Assembly (NCBI RefSeq): GCF_016863475.1
Contig: NZ_BOOY01000036.1
Location: 1 to 64,000 of the forward strand
Length of the DNA: 64,000 nucleotides
Direction: 5' to 3'
Source: Spirilliplanes yamanashiensis
GTDB taxonomy: Bacteria; Actinomycetota; Actinomycetes; Mycobacteriales; Micromonosporaceae
Below are positions 42,618 through 50,980 of the stretch, piece by piece. The translations under genes and the position numbers were made by a program. Every line of letters begins with the position of its first letter. The stretch's first letter is position 1. The notes under the pieces are model-generated. The model saw only the letters and a program-made list of their open reading frames with translations. It ran no database searches and had not been told where the DNA came from.

Positions 42618-43882
42618 CCGGACCGGCCACCAGCGGCTTCTCCCGGCGCCGGGCGCTCGCGGTCGCGGGCGCCGGCGTCGGGCTGGCCGGGGTCGCCGCG
42701 GCCGGCGGCGCCCTCGCCGGGCGGTCCGTCCAGGGCGAGGGCGGCCCCGCCGCGCAGCCGGGCGGCGCCGTGGCGTTCACCGGCGCCCACCAGGCCGGCA
42801 TCGTCACCCCCGCCCAGGACCGGCTGCACTTCGTGGCGTTCGACGTGATCACGAAGGACCGCGCCCGGCTCGTCGCCATGCTCCAGGCGTGGACGGCGGC
42901 CGCCGCCCGGATGACCGCCGGCCGGGACGCCGGCGAGATCGGGGCGGTCAACGGCGTCCCCGAGGCGCCGCCCGACGACACCGGCGAGGCGCTCGGCCTG
43001 CCCCCGTCCGGCCTGACGCTCACCGTCGGCTTCGGCCCGAGCCTGTTCGACGGGCGGTTCGGGCTGCGCGACCGGCGGCCCGCCGCCCTGGCCGACCTGC
43101 CGCGCTTCCCGGGCGACGCCCTCGACCCGGCCATCTCCGGCGGCGACCTGTGCGTCCAGGCCTGCGCGCACGACCCCCAGGTCGCCGTGCACGCCGTGCG
43201 CAACCTCGCCCGCATCGGCATGGGCGTGGTCAGCGTCCGCTGGTCGCAGCTCGGCTTCGGGCGCACCTCGTCCACCTCGGTCGACCAGGCCACCCCGCGC
43301 AACCTGTTCGGCTTCAAGGACGGCACCGCCAACCTCAAGGCCGAGGAGCCGGACCTGCTGCGCGACCACCTGTGGGTGCAGCCCGGCGACGGCCCGGAGT
43401 GGATGACCGGCGGCTCCTACCTGGTCACCCGCAAGATCCGGATGATCATCGAGACGTGGGACCGCACCTCGCTGCGCGAGCAGGAGGCCATCGTCGGGCG
43501 CACCAAGGGCAGCGGCGCCCCGCTCAGCGGCGGCGGCGAGTTCGACGAGCCCGACTTCGCGCTGCAGTCCGAGGGCGCGCCGGTGATCGCCGAGGTCGCC
43601 CACGTGCGGCTCGCGCACCCCAGCTCGAACAACGGCGCGCGGATGCTGCGCCGCGGCTACAACTTCGTCGACGGCTCCGACGGGCTCGGCCGGCTCGACG
43701 CCGGGCTGTTCTTCATCGCCTACCAGCGCGACCCGCGGACGGCGTTCGTGCCGGTCCAGCAGCAGCTCGCCCGGCACGACGTGATGAACGAGTACCTGCG
43801 GCACGTCTCCAGCGGCCTGTTCGCCGTCCCGCCCGGCGTCACCGGCGGCGACGACTTCTGGGGCGCGGCCCTGCTCGCCTGA
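42614..43882 (+). CDS. efeB: Dye-decolorizing (DyP) heme peroxidase EfeB, Tat exported
   Basis: 422 residues. The signal FSRRRALAVAGAGVGLAGVAAAGG is twin-arginine, so the enzyme is exported folded with heme. The DyP motif GFKDG has the distal catalytic Asp236 (233-237). The proximal heme ligand is probably the His in VRLAHPSSN, and RRGYNF and LFFIAYQRDPRTAFVPVQQ are family segments. It oxidises ferrous iron or otherwise releases iron for EfeU. GTG start overlaps efeO. It ends 58 bp before mtrA. Confidence 0.93.
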   Translation: MTGPATSGFSRRRALAVAGAGVGLAGVAAAGGALAGRSVQGEGGPAAQPGGAVAFTGAHQAGIVTPAQDRLHFVAFDVITKDRARLVAMLQAWTAAAARMTAGRDAGEIGAVNGVPEAPPDDTGEALGLPPSGLTLTVGFGPSLFDGRFGLRDRRPAALADLPRFPGDALDPAISGGDLCVQACAHDPQVAVHAVRNLARIGMGVVSVRWSQLGFGRTSSTSVDQATPRNLFGFKDGTANLKAEEPDLLRDHLWVQPGDGPEWMTGGSYLVTRKIRMIIETWDRTSLREQEAIVGRTKGSGAPLSGGGEFDEPDFALQSEGAPVIAEVAHVRLAHPSSNNGARMLRRGYNFVDGSDGLGRLDAGLFFIAYQRDPRTAFVPVQQQLARHDVMNEYLRHVSSGLFAVPPGVTGGDDFWGAALLA

Positions 43883-43940
43883 GCACAAGATCGGCGGGGG
43901 TGATGCGGACCGTGTGCGCGACAGTGCAATATTGGGTCGC

Positions 43941-44630
43941 ATGAGAGCAAGGGTGCTTGTCGTCGACGATGATCCTGCGCTGGCGGAGATGCTCGGCATC
44001 GTGCTGCGCAGCGAGGGCTTCGTGCCGTCCTTCGTCGCCGACGGCGAGCGCGCCATCGCCGCCTTCCGCGAGAGCCGGCCCGACATCGTGCTGCTCGACC
44101 TGATGCTGCCCGGCATGAGCGGCATCGACGTGGCCCGCGCCATCCGCGGTGAGTCCGGCATCCCGATCGTGATGCTCACCGCCAAGAGCGACACCGTCGA
44201 CGTGGTGCTCGGCCTCGAGTCCGGCGCCGACGACTACGTGGTCAAGCCGTTCAAGCCCAAGGAGCTGGTCGCCCGCATGCGCGCGCGGCTGCGCCGGGGC
44301 GAGGACGCCGCGCCCGAGATGCTCACCATCGGGCCGCCCGGCAACCAGATCACCATCGACGTGCCCGCGCACACCGTCAGCCGCGACGGCGACGAGGTCA
44401 AGCTGACCCCGCTCGAGTTCGACCTGCTGGTCGCCCTGGCCCGCAAGCCGCGCCAGGTGTTCACCCGCGAGGTGCTGCTGGAGCAGGTGTGGGGCTACCG
44501 GCACGCCGCCGACACCCGGCTCGTCAACGTCCACGTGCAGCGGCTGCGCGCCAAGATCGAGCCCGACCCGGAGAAGCCGGAGATCATCCTGACGGTGCGG
44601 GGCGTGGGCTACAAGGCCGGCACGGGATAG
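43941..44630 (+). CDS. mtrA: Response regulator MtrA
   Basis: 229 residues. The receiver domain (1-115) has the acidic pocket DDD at 9-11, phospho-acceptor Asp53, Thr80 and Lys102 (DDYVVKPFKPKELVARMRARLRR). The OmpR-type winged helix (~130-226) ends RLRAKIEPDPEKPEIILTVRGVGYKAG. MtrA is the essential or developmental regulator of division, cell wall and, in streptomycetes, antibiotic genes. The context mtrA-mtrB-lpqB confirms identity. ATG 43941 is used; an AT-rich AATATT lies 9-14 nt upstream, which could be part of its -10. Confidence 0.96.
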   Translation: MRARVLVVDDDPALAEMLGIVLRSEGFVPSFVADGERAIAAFRESRPDIVLLDLMLPGMSGIDVARAIRGESGIPIVMLTAKSDTVDVVLGLESGADDYVVKPFKPKELVARMRARLRRGEDAAPEMLTIGPPGNQITIDVPAHTVSRDGDEVKLTPLEFDLLVALARKPRQVFTREVLLEQVWGYRHAADTRLVNVHVQRLRAKIEPDPEKPEIILTVRGVGYKAGTG

Positions 44631-44643
44631 CCTGGCCCGCACC

Positions 44644-46329
44644 ATGCGTGCCCCGTCCTGGCTCCCCGAACCCGTCCGCCGTGTGCTCAGGCCCGTGCGG
44701 CGGCTCTGGCGCACCGGGGCGCTGCGGACCCGGCGCAGCACGGTCGTGGCGCGCCGCGCCTGGCGCCGCTCGCTGCAGGTCCGCGTCGTCACCATCACGC
44801 TGGTGTCGTCCAGCCTGCTCGTCGGCGCGTTCGGCCTGTTCGTGGCCACCCGCAGCGCCGACATCCTGCTGAGCCGCGCCACCGCGGACGTCGAGGCCCG
44901 CCTCGACAGCAAGGCCCAGTACGCCACCACCCAGCTGCGGGTGCACCGGCAGGTGTTCGACGCCCGCCTGCCCACCACGCTCAGCGACATCGTCCAGTCG
45001 CTGTCGGAGGGCGACCCGGGGCAGTCCGGCGGCGCCGTGGTGACGCTGCGCGGCGAGCAGTACCCCAACCTGCGGCCGGTCACCCTGCCCGCGGTGGACA
45101 CCTCCGAGGTGATCAGCCCCGAGCTGGTGCGCGCGATCGCCGAGCGCGGCGAGGTGGCCTGGCAGGTGCGCACCGCCGACCTGGGCGAGGGCCGGCAGAA
45201 GTACCTGGTGTACGGCTCGCCCGTGCCGACCCGCTTCGGCCAGCTCCAGCTCTACTACCTGGTGCCGCTGACCACCGAGGACAGCGCCGCCAACGAGATC
45301 CGCACGACGGTGCTCATCACCGGCCTCGTGCTGGTGCTGCTGCTGGGCATCCTCGCCGCGCTGGTCACCCGGCTCGTCGTGCAGCCCGTCCGGGTCGCCG
45401 CCCGCACCGCCCAGCGGCTGTCCGCCGGCCTGCTCGACCAGCGCATGAAGGTCGACGGCGAGGACGACCTGGCCCGGCTCGCCGCCAGCTTCAACCAGAT
45501 GGCGGAGAACCTGCAGCGGCAGATCGTGCGGCTGGAGGAGATGTCGCGCCTGCAGCGACGGTTCACCTCCGACGTCTCGCACGAGCTGCGCACCCCGCTG
45601 ACCACCGTCCGGATGGCCGCCGACCTGATCTTCGCCGAGCGCGACGACTTCGACCCGGCCGTGGCCCGCAGCGCCGAGCTGCTGCAGGCCGAGCTCGACC
45701 GCTTCGAGGACCTGCTCACCGACCTGCTGGAGATCAGCCGGTTCGACGCGGGCTTCGCCATCCTGGACGCCGAGCCGACCGACCTGGTGCCCGTCGTCGG
45801 CCGGGTCGTCGAACGCCTGGAGGGGCTCGCCGAGCGCGCCGGCGTCGTCGTCGAGCAGCGGCTGCCCGCCGAGCCGGTGATCGCCGAGGTCGACCCGCGG
45901 CGCGTCGAGCGGGTGCTGCGCAACCTCGTCGGCAACGCCGTCGAGCACAGCGAGGGCCGTCCCGTCATCATCACGATGGCCTGCGACGACGCGGCCGTCG
46001 CCGTCACCGTCCGGGACCACGGCGTCGGCCTCAAGCCGGGCGAGGAGAAGCTGGTCTTCAACCGGTTCTGGCGCGCCGACCCGTCCCGCGCCCGGCAGAC
46101 CGGCGGCACCGGCCTCGGCCTGTCCATCAGCGTCGAGGACGCCCGGCTGCACGGCGGCTGGCTGGAGGCCTGGGGCAGCCCGGGGGAGGGCGCCGTGTTC
46201 CGGCTGACGCTGCCGCTGCGGGCGGGCGACCGGCTCGCCTCGTCCCCGCTGCGGCTGGAGCCCGTCCCGGCCGGGCAGACCGAGCCCGGCGACCGAACCG
46301 AGGACGCACCCGTGGAGGTCGCGCCGTGA
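44644..46329 (+). CDS. mtrB: Sensor histidine kinase MtrB
   Basis: 561 residues. TM1 is ~46-68 and TM2 ~222-244, framing an extracytoplasmic sensor domain. HAMP is ~245-297. The dimerisation helix has phospho-acceptor His313 (DVSHELRTPLTTV). The ATPase domain has the N-box LVGNAVEHSEGRP, DHGVGL and GGTGLGLSI. It phosphorylates MtrA; its activity is modulated by LpqB encoded next. The N-terminal 45 residues are strongly basic. The ATG starts 13 bp after mtrA. Confidence 0.96.
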   Translation: MRAPSWLPEPVRRVLRPVRRLWRTGALRTRRSTVVARRAWRRSLQVRVVTITLVSSSLLVGAFGLFVATRSADILLSRATADVEARLDSKAQYATTQLRVHRQVFDARLPTTLSDIVQSLSEGDPGQSGGAVVTLRGEQYPNLRPVTLPAVDTSEVISPELVRAIAERGEVAWQVRTADLGEGRQKYLVYGSPVPTRFGQLQLYYLVPLTTEDSAANEIRTTVLITGLVLVLLLGILAALVTRLVVQPVRVAARTAQRLSAGLLDQRMKVDGEDDLARLAASFNQMAENLQRQIVRLEEMSRLQRRFTSDVSHELRTPLTTVRMAADLIFAERDDFDPAVARSAELLQAELDRFEDLLTDLLEISRFDAGFAILDAEPTDLVPVVGRVVERLEGLAERAGVVVEQRLPAEPVIAEVDPRRVERVLRNLVGNAVEHSEGRPVIITMACDDAAVAVTVRDHGVGLKPGEEKLVFNRFWRADPSRARQTGGTGLGLSISVEDARLHGGWLEAWGSPGEGAVFRLTLPLRAGDRLASSPLRLEPVPAGQTEPGDRTEDAPVEVAP

Positions 46330-48134
46330 GGGCCGCCCACAGCTTCGCCGCCCTGCTGCTCGCCGCGTCGCTCGGCGCGTGCGGGCTGCCCGACCGCACC
46401 GCCGTCGTGCCGCGCGGCCCCGGCCCGTCCCCGGGCATCGGCGGCGGCGTCGACACCGCGCCCGTGCGCAAGTCCCGCGGCGCCACCACCGACCGCGCCA
46501 CCTTCGTCGACAACTTCCTCCAGGCCGCCGCCGGGGAGCCGCAGGCCGCCGCCGACCGGGTGCGCGACTTCCTGTCGCCGCCGCTGCGCAACGGGTTCAA
46601 GCCCACCGAGGGCATCGCGGTGGTCCGGCTGCTGGAACGCCCCCTGATCAACCCCGGCTCGTCGGAGGCGGTGCTGCGGGTCCAGCAGATCGGCGTGCTC
46701 GGCCGCACCGGCATCCTCGAACCCAGCACCCCCCAGCTGCGCGAGTACCGGCTGGTCATCGCCGAGGTCGAGGGGCAGACCGGCCTGTTCGTCACCACGC
46801 CGCCGCCGGTGATGCTGATGAGCGACACCGCCCTGGAGCTGTTCTACGAGCGGCGCCCGATCTACTTCTGGAACGCCGAGAACACCGGCCTGGTGCCCGA
46901 CGTGCGGTACATGCCGCTGGAGACGTCGCCCGACCTGCAGCCCACCGAGGTGCTGACCTGGCTCGTCGCCGGGCCCGCCCCGTGGCTGCTCGGCGCCGCC
47001 CAGCCGCTTCCCGAAGGCACCGACAAGATCGGCAACGCGCCCGTGGCCGCCGACGGCACCCTCCAGATCAACCTCACCGGCCCGGCCGTGCCCGACAACG
47101 ACCCGCAGGCGCTCGACCGGCTGCGCTGGCAGTTGCAGTGGTCGCTGCGCACCCACCTGACCAGCGCCGCGCTCGAACTGAAGATCGACCACCAGGTGCG
47201 CGGCACGTTCCGCGGCACCGACTACCTGCCCGCCAACCCGGCCTGGCGGCCCGTCGGCCTGCCCGAGCGGTTCTGCGTCGTCGGCGGGCGCATCCGCCGG
47301 ATGACCACCGCCGCCGGCAACCAGGCCGCGCCCGTGCCCGCCGTCGACGACGCCACCAACCGCACCATTCGGTCGGCGGCGCTCGCCACCGGCGGCCCGA
47401 CCACGTACGCGGCCCTGGTCGTCGCCGAGGGCCGCGGCAGCGTGCTGCGCGTCGGCACAGCCGCGGCCGGGGCGGCGGCGTCCTTCTCCCGCGCCGCGCT
47501 ACCCGGGACGGTGGGGCGGCCCGTCTGGGCGGTCACCCCCGACGCCGGCACCCCGACCGGCGGGGCCGGGCTGGTCGTCGCGAACGGCCGGCTGTGGAGC
47601 TTCACCAGCAACGGCGCCGACCCGCGGCTCATCGACTGGCAGAACGGCCCGGCCGGCGTCGGCGACGTCGCCGTCGCGCCCGACGGCCGGCGCGTCGCCG
47701 TGCTGGCCGGCGGGCGGCTGTACGTCACCGTCGTCACGCCCGGCGAGGGCGGCCTGCGGCTCGGCCCGCCCCGGCTGATCGGCACCGTGCTGCGCGAGCT
47801 GACCGCCGTCGACTGGGGCAGCGAGCAGTCGGTGCTGCTGGCGGGCGTGCGGCCGGACAGCGGGCGCGTCGCGATCATGGACGTGACGATCGACGGGGCC
47901 GCCCAGTCCGACCGGCTCGCCGACCTCGGCGAGCCCCGCGTCACCTACCTGGCCGCCTACCCGGCGAACCCGGTGAACAGCGGCGGCGCCGACGTCGTGT
48001 CGTACATGGCCGACGGCATCGCCTACGACGCCAACTCCGGGCCGCAGCGGCTCACCCTCGCCGACGTCGCCGGGCCGCTGCCGTCCGCGGGCGGCGCCGC
48101 CGACACGCCGACCGCCCCGTTCTTCCTCGGATGA
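46326..48134 (+). CDS. lpqB: Lipoprotein LpqB, MtrAB accessory
   Basis: 602 residues. The signal ends LGAC (Cys19). A GerMN domain (~residues 190-290) precedes a C-terminal LpqB beta-propeller (AVTPDAGTPTGGAGLVVANGRLWSF, VGDVAVAPDGRRVAVLAGG, LTAVDWGSEQSVLLAG). It interacts with the MtrB sensor domain outside the membrane. GTG overlaps the mtrB stop (GTGA), and its own stop overlaps the next ATG (ATGA), giving a tightly coupled mtrA-mtrB-lpqB-comF unit. Confidence 0.95.
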   Translation: MRAAHSFAALLLAASLGACGLPDRTAVVPRGPGPSPGIGGGVDTAPVRKSRGATTDRATFVDNFLQAAAGEPQAAADRVRDFLSPPLRNGFKPTEGIAVVRLLERPLINPGSSEAVLRVQQIGVLGRTGILEPSTPQLREYRLVIAEVEGQTGLFVTTPPPVMLMSDTALELFYERRPIYFWNAENTGLVPDVRYMPLETSPDLQPTEVLTWLVAGPAPWLLGAAQPLPEGTDKIGNAPVAADGTLQINLTGPAVPDNDPQALDRLRWQLQWSLRTHLTSAALELKIDHQVRGTFRGTDYLPANPAWRPVGLPERFCVVGGRIRRMTTAAGNQAAPVPAVDDATNRTIRSAALATGGPTTYAALVVAEGRGSVLRVGTAAAGAAASFSRAALPGTVGRPVWAVTPDAGTPTGGAGLVVANGRLWSFTSNGADPRLIDWQNGPAGVGDVAVAPDGRRVAVLAGGRLYVTVVTPGEGGLRLGPPRLIGTVLRELTAVDWGSEQSVLLAGVRPDSGRVAIMDVTIDGAAQSDRLADLGEPRVTYLAAYPANPVNSGGADVVSYMADGIAYDANSGPQRLTLADVAGPLPSAGGAADTPTAPFFLG

Positions 48135-48934
48135 GCCTGCTCGGCACGCTCGCCGACCTCGTCCTGCCCGCCGCGTGCGCGGGCTGCGGCGCGGACCGCG
48201 TCCCGCTGCGCTACGGCGTCTGCGCGCCCTGCGCCGCCGCCCTGGAGGCGCTGACGCCCGCCCCGGCGGGCCCGTCGCCCCGCCCGGCCGGGCTGCCGCC
48301 GTGCACCGCCCTCGGCGCGTACGGCGGCCCGCTGCGCGGGGTTCTGCTCGCGTACAAGGAGCGGGGCCGGCACCGGCTCGCGCGCCCGCTCGGACACCTG
48401 CTCGCCGGCGTCGTGGCGGCCGCCGTGCCACCCGGGCCGGTGCTGCTGGTGTGCGTGCCGTCGACCGCCCGGGCGGCCCGGGAGCGGCGCGGCGACCACC
48501 TGGCCCGGCTCGCCGCACACGGGGTGCGTCGTCTGCGCGCCGCCGGCTGGGACGCTGCGGTGGTCCGACCGCTCCGGGCGCTGCCCCGCCCGGATTCGGC
48601 GACGCTGGACCGGTCCGGCCGGGCCGCAGCCGCGCGAGCGTCCCTGCGGGCCCGGCCGTCCCGGCTGGCGCCGGTGCGGCGGGCGGCGACGGAGGGCGCG
48701 CGGGTGGTGCTGGTCGACGACATCGTCACGACGGGCGCCACGCTGGCCGCGGCCACCGCCGTGCTGAACCGGGAGAACGTGCCGGTCGACGCGGTCGCGG
48801 TGCTCGCCGCGACCCGGCGGCGCGAACGGATCACGGGAGGTGACAGCCCGCATGCGCCCGATGGTGCTTCCTGGGCGAATCCCCCCGAATGGGTTGCCCG
48901 AACGAAGGGTGACTCGCGTGCCTCCAGGCGTTAG
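48131..48934 (+). CDS. ComF-like phosphoribosyltransferase family protein
   Basis: 267 residues. The N-terminal double zinc-ribbon has CAGCGADRVPLRYGVCAPCAAAL. LGAYGGPLRGVLLAYKERGRH is the ComF segment, and the PRPP-binding motif VVLVDDIVTTGATLAAAT is intact near residue 198. In naturally competent bacteria ComFC acts in DNA uptake; in actinobacteria the role is unknown. The last ~35 residues (from TGGDSPHAPDG) lie beyond the fold, with weaker codon bias. It is coupled to lpqB and precedes hpf, as in mycobacteria. Confidence 0.9.
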   Translation: MSLLGTLADLVLPAACAGCGADRVPLRYGVCAPCAAALEALTPAPAGPSPRPAGLPPCTALGAYGGPLRGVLLAYKERGRHRLARPLGHLLAGVVAAAVPPGPVLLVCVPSTARAARERRGDHLARLAAHGVRRLRAAGWDAAVVRPLRALPRPDSATLDRSGRAAAARASLRARPSRLAPVRRAATEGARVVLVDDIVTTGATLAAATAVLNRENVPVDAVAVLAATRRRERITGGDSPHAPDGASWANPPEWVARTKGDSRASRR

Positions 48935-48942
48935 CGTCGAGG

Positions 48943-49147
48943 TGACGAGGGTATGACGCTCCATCTACCCCGCCGCCGGGGTGGCTCTCCCGAGAGCCGC
49001 CGCACCACCGGAAGGAGGCAGCCGATCGTTTGACCGGTCACGCCGCGCGGGTGTGAGGCAGCCCCGATCCGGGCGAGGCCGGGCTTCACCAGTTGCTGAC
49101 TGAGCGCCGCGGAGCGCTGCAGCAGATTTCCAACATTGGGGGAGGTC
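48943..49147 (+). ncRNA. Structured leader of hpf (raiA-type RNA candidate)
   Basis: The 217-bp gap before hpf/raiA holds several stems: GGCTCTC (48983-48989) with GAGAGCC (48992-48998), TCACGCC (49038-49044) with GGTGTGA (49050-49056, one G-U), and AGCGC/GCGCT around 49102-49117. GGAAGGAGGCAGCCGATCG between stems one and two is purine-rich but not next to a start codon. Size and position fit the raiA RNA described upstream of ribosome-hibernation genes in actinobacteria and firmicutes. I cannot verify its consensus. Confidence 0.4.
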
Positions 49148-49151
49148 ACGC

Positions 49152-49781
49152 GTGGACATTGTCGTCAAGGGCCGCAACGTGGAGGTCCCGGACCACTACC
49201 GGGTGCACGTCGCCGAGAAGCTGGCCAAGGTCGAACGCTACGACCAGAAGCTCATCCGGGTCGACGTCGAACTGTTCCATGAACGAAACCCCCGGCAGGC
49301 CGACGTCTGCCAGAGGATCGAGATCACCGTGGTGACCCGCGGCCCCGTCATCCGGGCCGAGGCGAGCGCCAAGGACTTCTACGCCGCCCTCGACAGCGCC
49401 ATCACCAAGCTCGACACCCGGCTGCGCCGGGCCGCCGACCGCCGCCGCGTCCACCGCGGCCGGCACGCCCCGATCTCCGTCGCCGCCGCCACCGCGAGCC
49501 TGCCGACGGACCTGATGCTCGACGGCCAGGGCCGCACCGGCTCCGCCACCGCCGTCGCCGAGCCGGACACCTTCTCCGAGCACGACGACCAGCCGTGGCA
49601 CATCGTCCGCGAGAAGGAGCACCCCGCCGACCCCATGACGGTCGACGACGCGCTCTTCCAGATGGAGCTGGTCGGGCACGACTTCTACCTGTTCCAGGAC
49701 AAGGACAGCGGCCGCCCGTCGGTCGTCTACCGCCGCAAGGGCTACGACTACGGGATCATCTCGCTCGCCGCGAACCCGTAG
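49152..49781 (+). CDS. hpf: Long-form ribosome hibernation promoting factor
   Basis: 209 residues. The N-terminal domain (~1-100) MDIVVKGRNVEVPDHYRVHVAEKLAKVERY is the HPF/YfiA fold that sits in the 30S decoding centre. A linker of ~45 residues follows. The C-terminal dimerisation domain (~150-205) reads KEHPADPMTVDDALFQMELVGHDFYLFQDKDSGRPSVVYRRKGYDYGIISL. Long HPF alone makes 100S ribosome dimers in stationary phase. The GTG start has GGGGGAGGTC upstream. A structured leader of about 200 nt precedes it. Confidence 0.95.
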   Translation: MDIVVKGRNVEVPDHYRVHVAEKLAKVERYDQKLIRVDVELFHERNPRQADVCQRIEITVVTRGPVIRAEASAKDFYAALDSAITKLDTRLRRAADRRRVHRGRHAPISVAAATASLPTDLMLDGQGRTGSATAVAEPDTFSEHDDQPWHIVREKEHPADPMTVDDALFQMELVGHDFYLFQDKDSGRPSVVYRRKGYDYGIISLAANP

Positions 49782-49828
49782 CCGAACCGTCCGGTCGTCG
49801 CTGCGCTCCTCCGGACCGGCCTGGTCGG

Positions 49829-50980
49829 TCAGGCGGTCCGGAGCACCGCGGTCACCAGGTCCTCCGCGACGAGGGCGTACTGGACGTCGTCCGCGCGGGC
49901 GCCGGACACCCCCGGCAGCCGCGAGCGCAGCAGGCCCTCCCGGTGGAAGCCCGCCTTCTCCAGCACCCGCTGCGAGCCCGTGTTCGCCGGCAGGGTGCCC
50001 GCGATTAGCCGGGCGATCCCCGTCTCCGCGAACGCCCACAGCGCCAGCAGCTGCGCCGCCCGCGTCGGGTAGCCGCGGCCGCGCCAGGCCGGCAGCATGC
50101 TGTAGCCGATCATCGCCTGGCCGGTCCGCGGCTCCTGGTAGTACAGCCCGATCTCGCCCGCCCGCTCGCCGGTGACCGCGTCGGCGATGACCAGGTCGGC
50201 GCGCTCGCCGGCGAGCCAGCGCGCCGCCGCGCGCTCGCAGCGCACCGCCAGCTCGGCCGGCTCCGGCGCCACCGGCGGCACGCTCGTCGCCACCACGTCG
50301 GGCAGCCGGGCCAGCTCGGTCAGGAACGCCGTGTCCGAGGCGTCCAGCGGGCGCAGCGTCACCACGCCGTCGCTCAGCTCGCCGCCGGGCAGGTCCGGCA
50401 GCAGCCGCGGCGCCGGCTCCGCCGGGTCGTCCGCCAGCCGCACGAACGCCAGCAGGTCGTGCCGCACGCCGTCGCGCACGCCCACGCCGCGCCGCACCGC
50501 CTCCCGGGTGAACCCGGCGCCCAGCGCCACCCGCTGGCTGGCCGCGTTCGCCCAGTCCGCCAGCAGCTCCAGCCGGTTCAGGCCGCGCCCGAACGCCCAC
50601 CCGGCCAGCGCCCGCACCGCCGCCGTCGCCACGCCCCGGCCGCGCGCGCCCGGCATCGTCCAGTAGCCCACCTCGGCCTGCGCGAACTGGGGGACCGCCC
50701 GGTCCATGCCGACGCCGCCGAGCAGCTCGCCGGTGTCCGCGTCGGCCACCGCGAACGCGGCCATGCCGTGCGCGAACGCCGCCGGCGCGAACTCACCGAT
50801 CCAGCCGCGCGCGTCCTCGGCCGTGTACGGGGCCGGCAGGTGCGGCAGGAACCGCCGCGTCACCGGGTCGTTCATGCCGGTCAGCAGCGCCTCGGTGTCG
50901 GCGGGCCGGAACGGGCGCAGCAGCACCCGGTCGCCCGGCACCTCCTCGATGGGCTGCCCGTCGGCGTCGACGACCGTCAT
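49829..50980 (-). CDS. Tandem two-domain GNAT acetyltransferase
   Basis: 383 residues with two GNAT domains. Domain 1 (~15-180) has VGYWTMPGARGRGVATAAVRALAGWAFG as the acetyl-CoA loop (Q/RxxGxG/A type) and ELLADWANAASQRVALGAGFTREAVRR. Domain 2 (~205-375) has IGYSMLPAWRGRGYPTRAAQLLALWAFAETG and NTGSQRVLEKAGFHREG. Both resemble RimJ/RimL-type N-acetyltransferases; substrates unknown. The start ATG overlaps the stop of the following (upstream) two-domain GNAT gene as ATGA, so four GNAT domains are made from one transcript. Confidence 0.87.
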   Translation of the reverse strand: MTVVDADGQPIEEVPGDRVLLRPFRPADTEALLTGMNDPVTRRFLPHLPAPYTAEDARGWIGEFAPAAFAHGMAAFAVADADTGELLGGVGMDRAVPQFAQAEVGYWTMPGARGRGVATAAVRALAGWAFGRGLNRLELLADWANAASQRVALGAGFTREAVRRGVGVRDGVRHDLLAFVRLADDPAEPAPRLLPDLPGGELSDGVVTLRPLDASDTAFLTELARLPDVVATSVPPVAPEPAELAVRCERAAARWLAGERADLVIADAVTGERAGEIGLYYQEPRTGQAMIGYSMLPAWRGRGYPTRAAQLLALWAFAETGIARLIAGTLPANTGSQRVLEKAGFHREGLLRSRLPGVSGARADDVQYALVAEDLVTAVLRTA

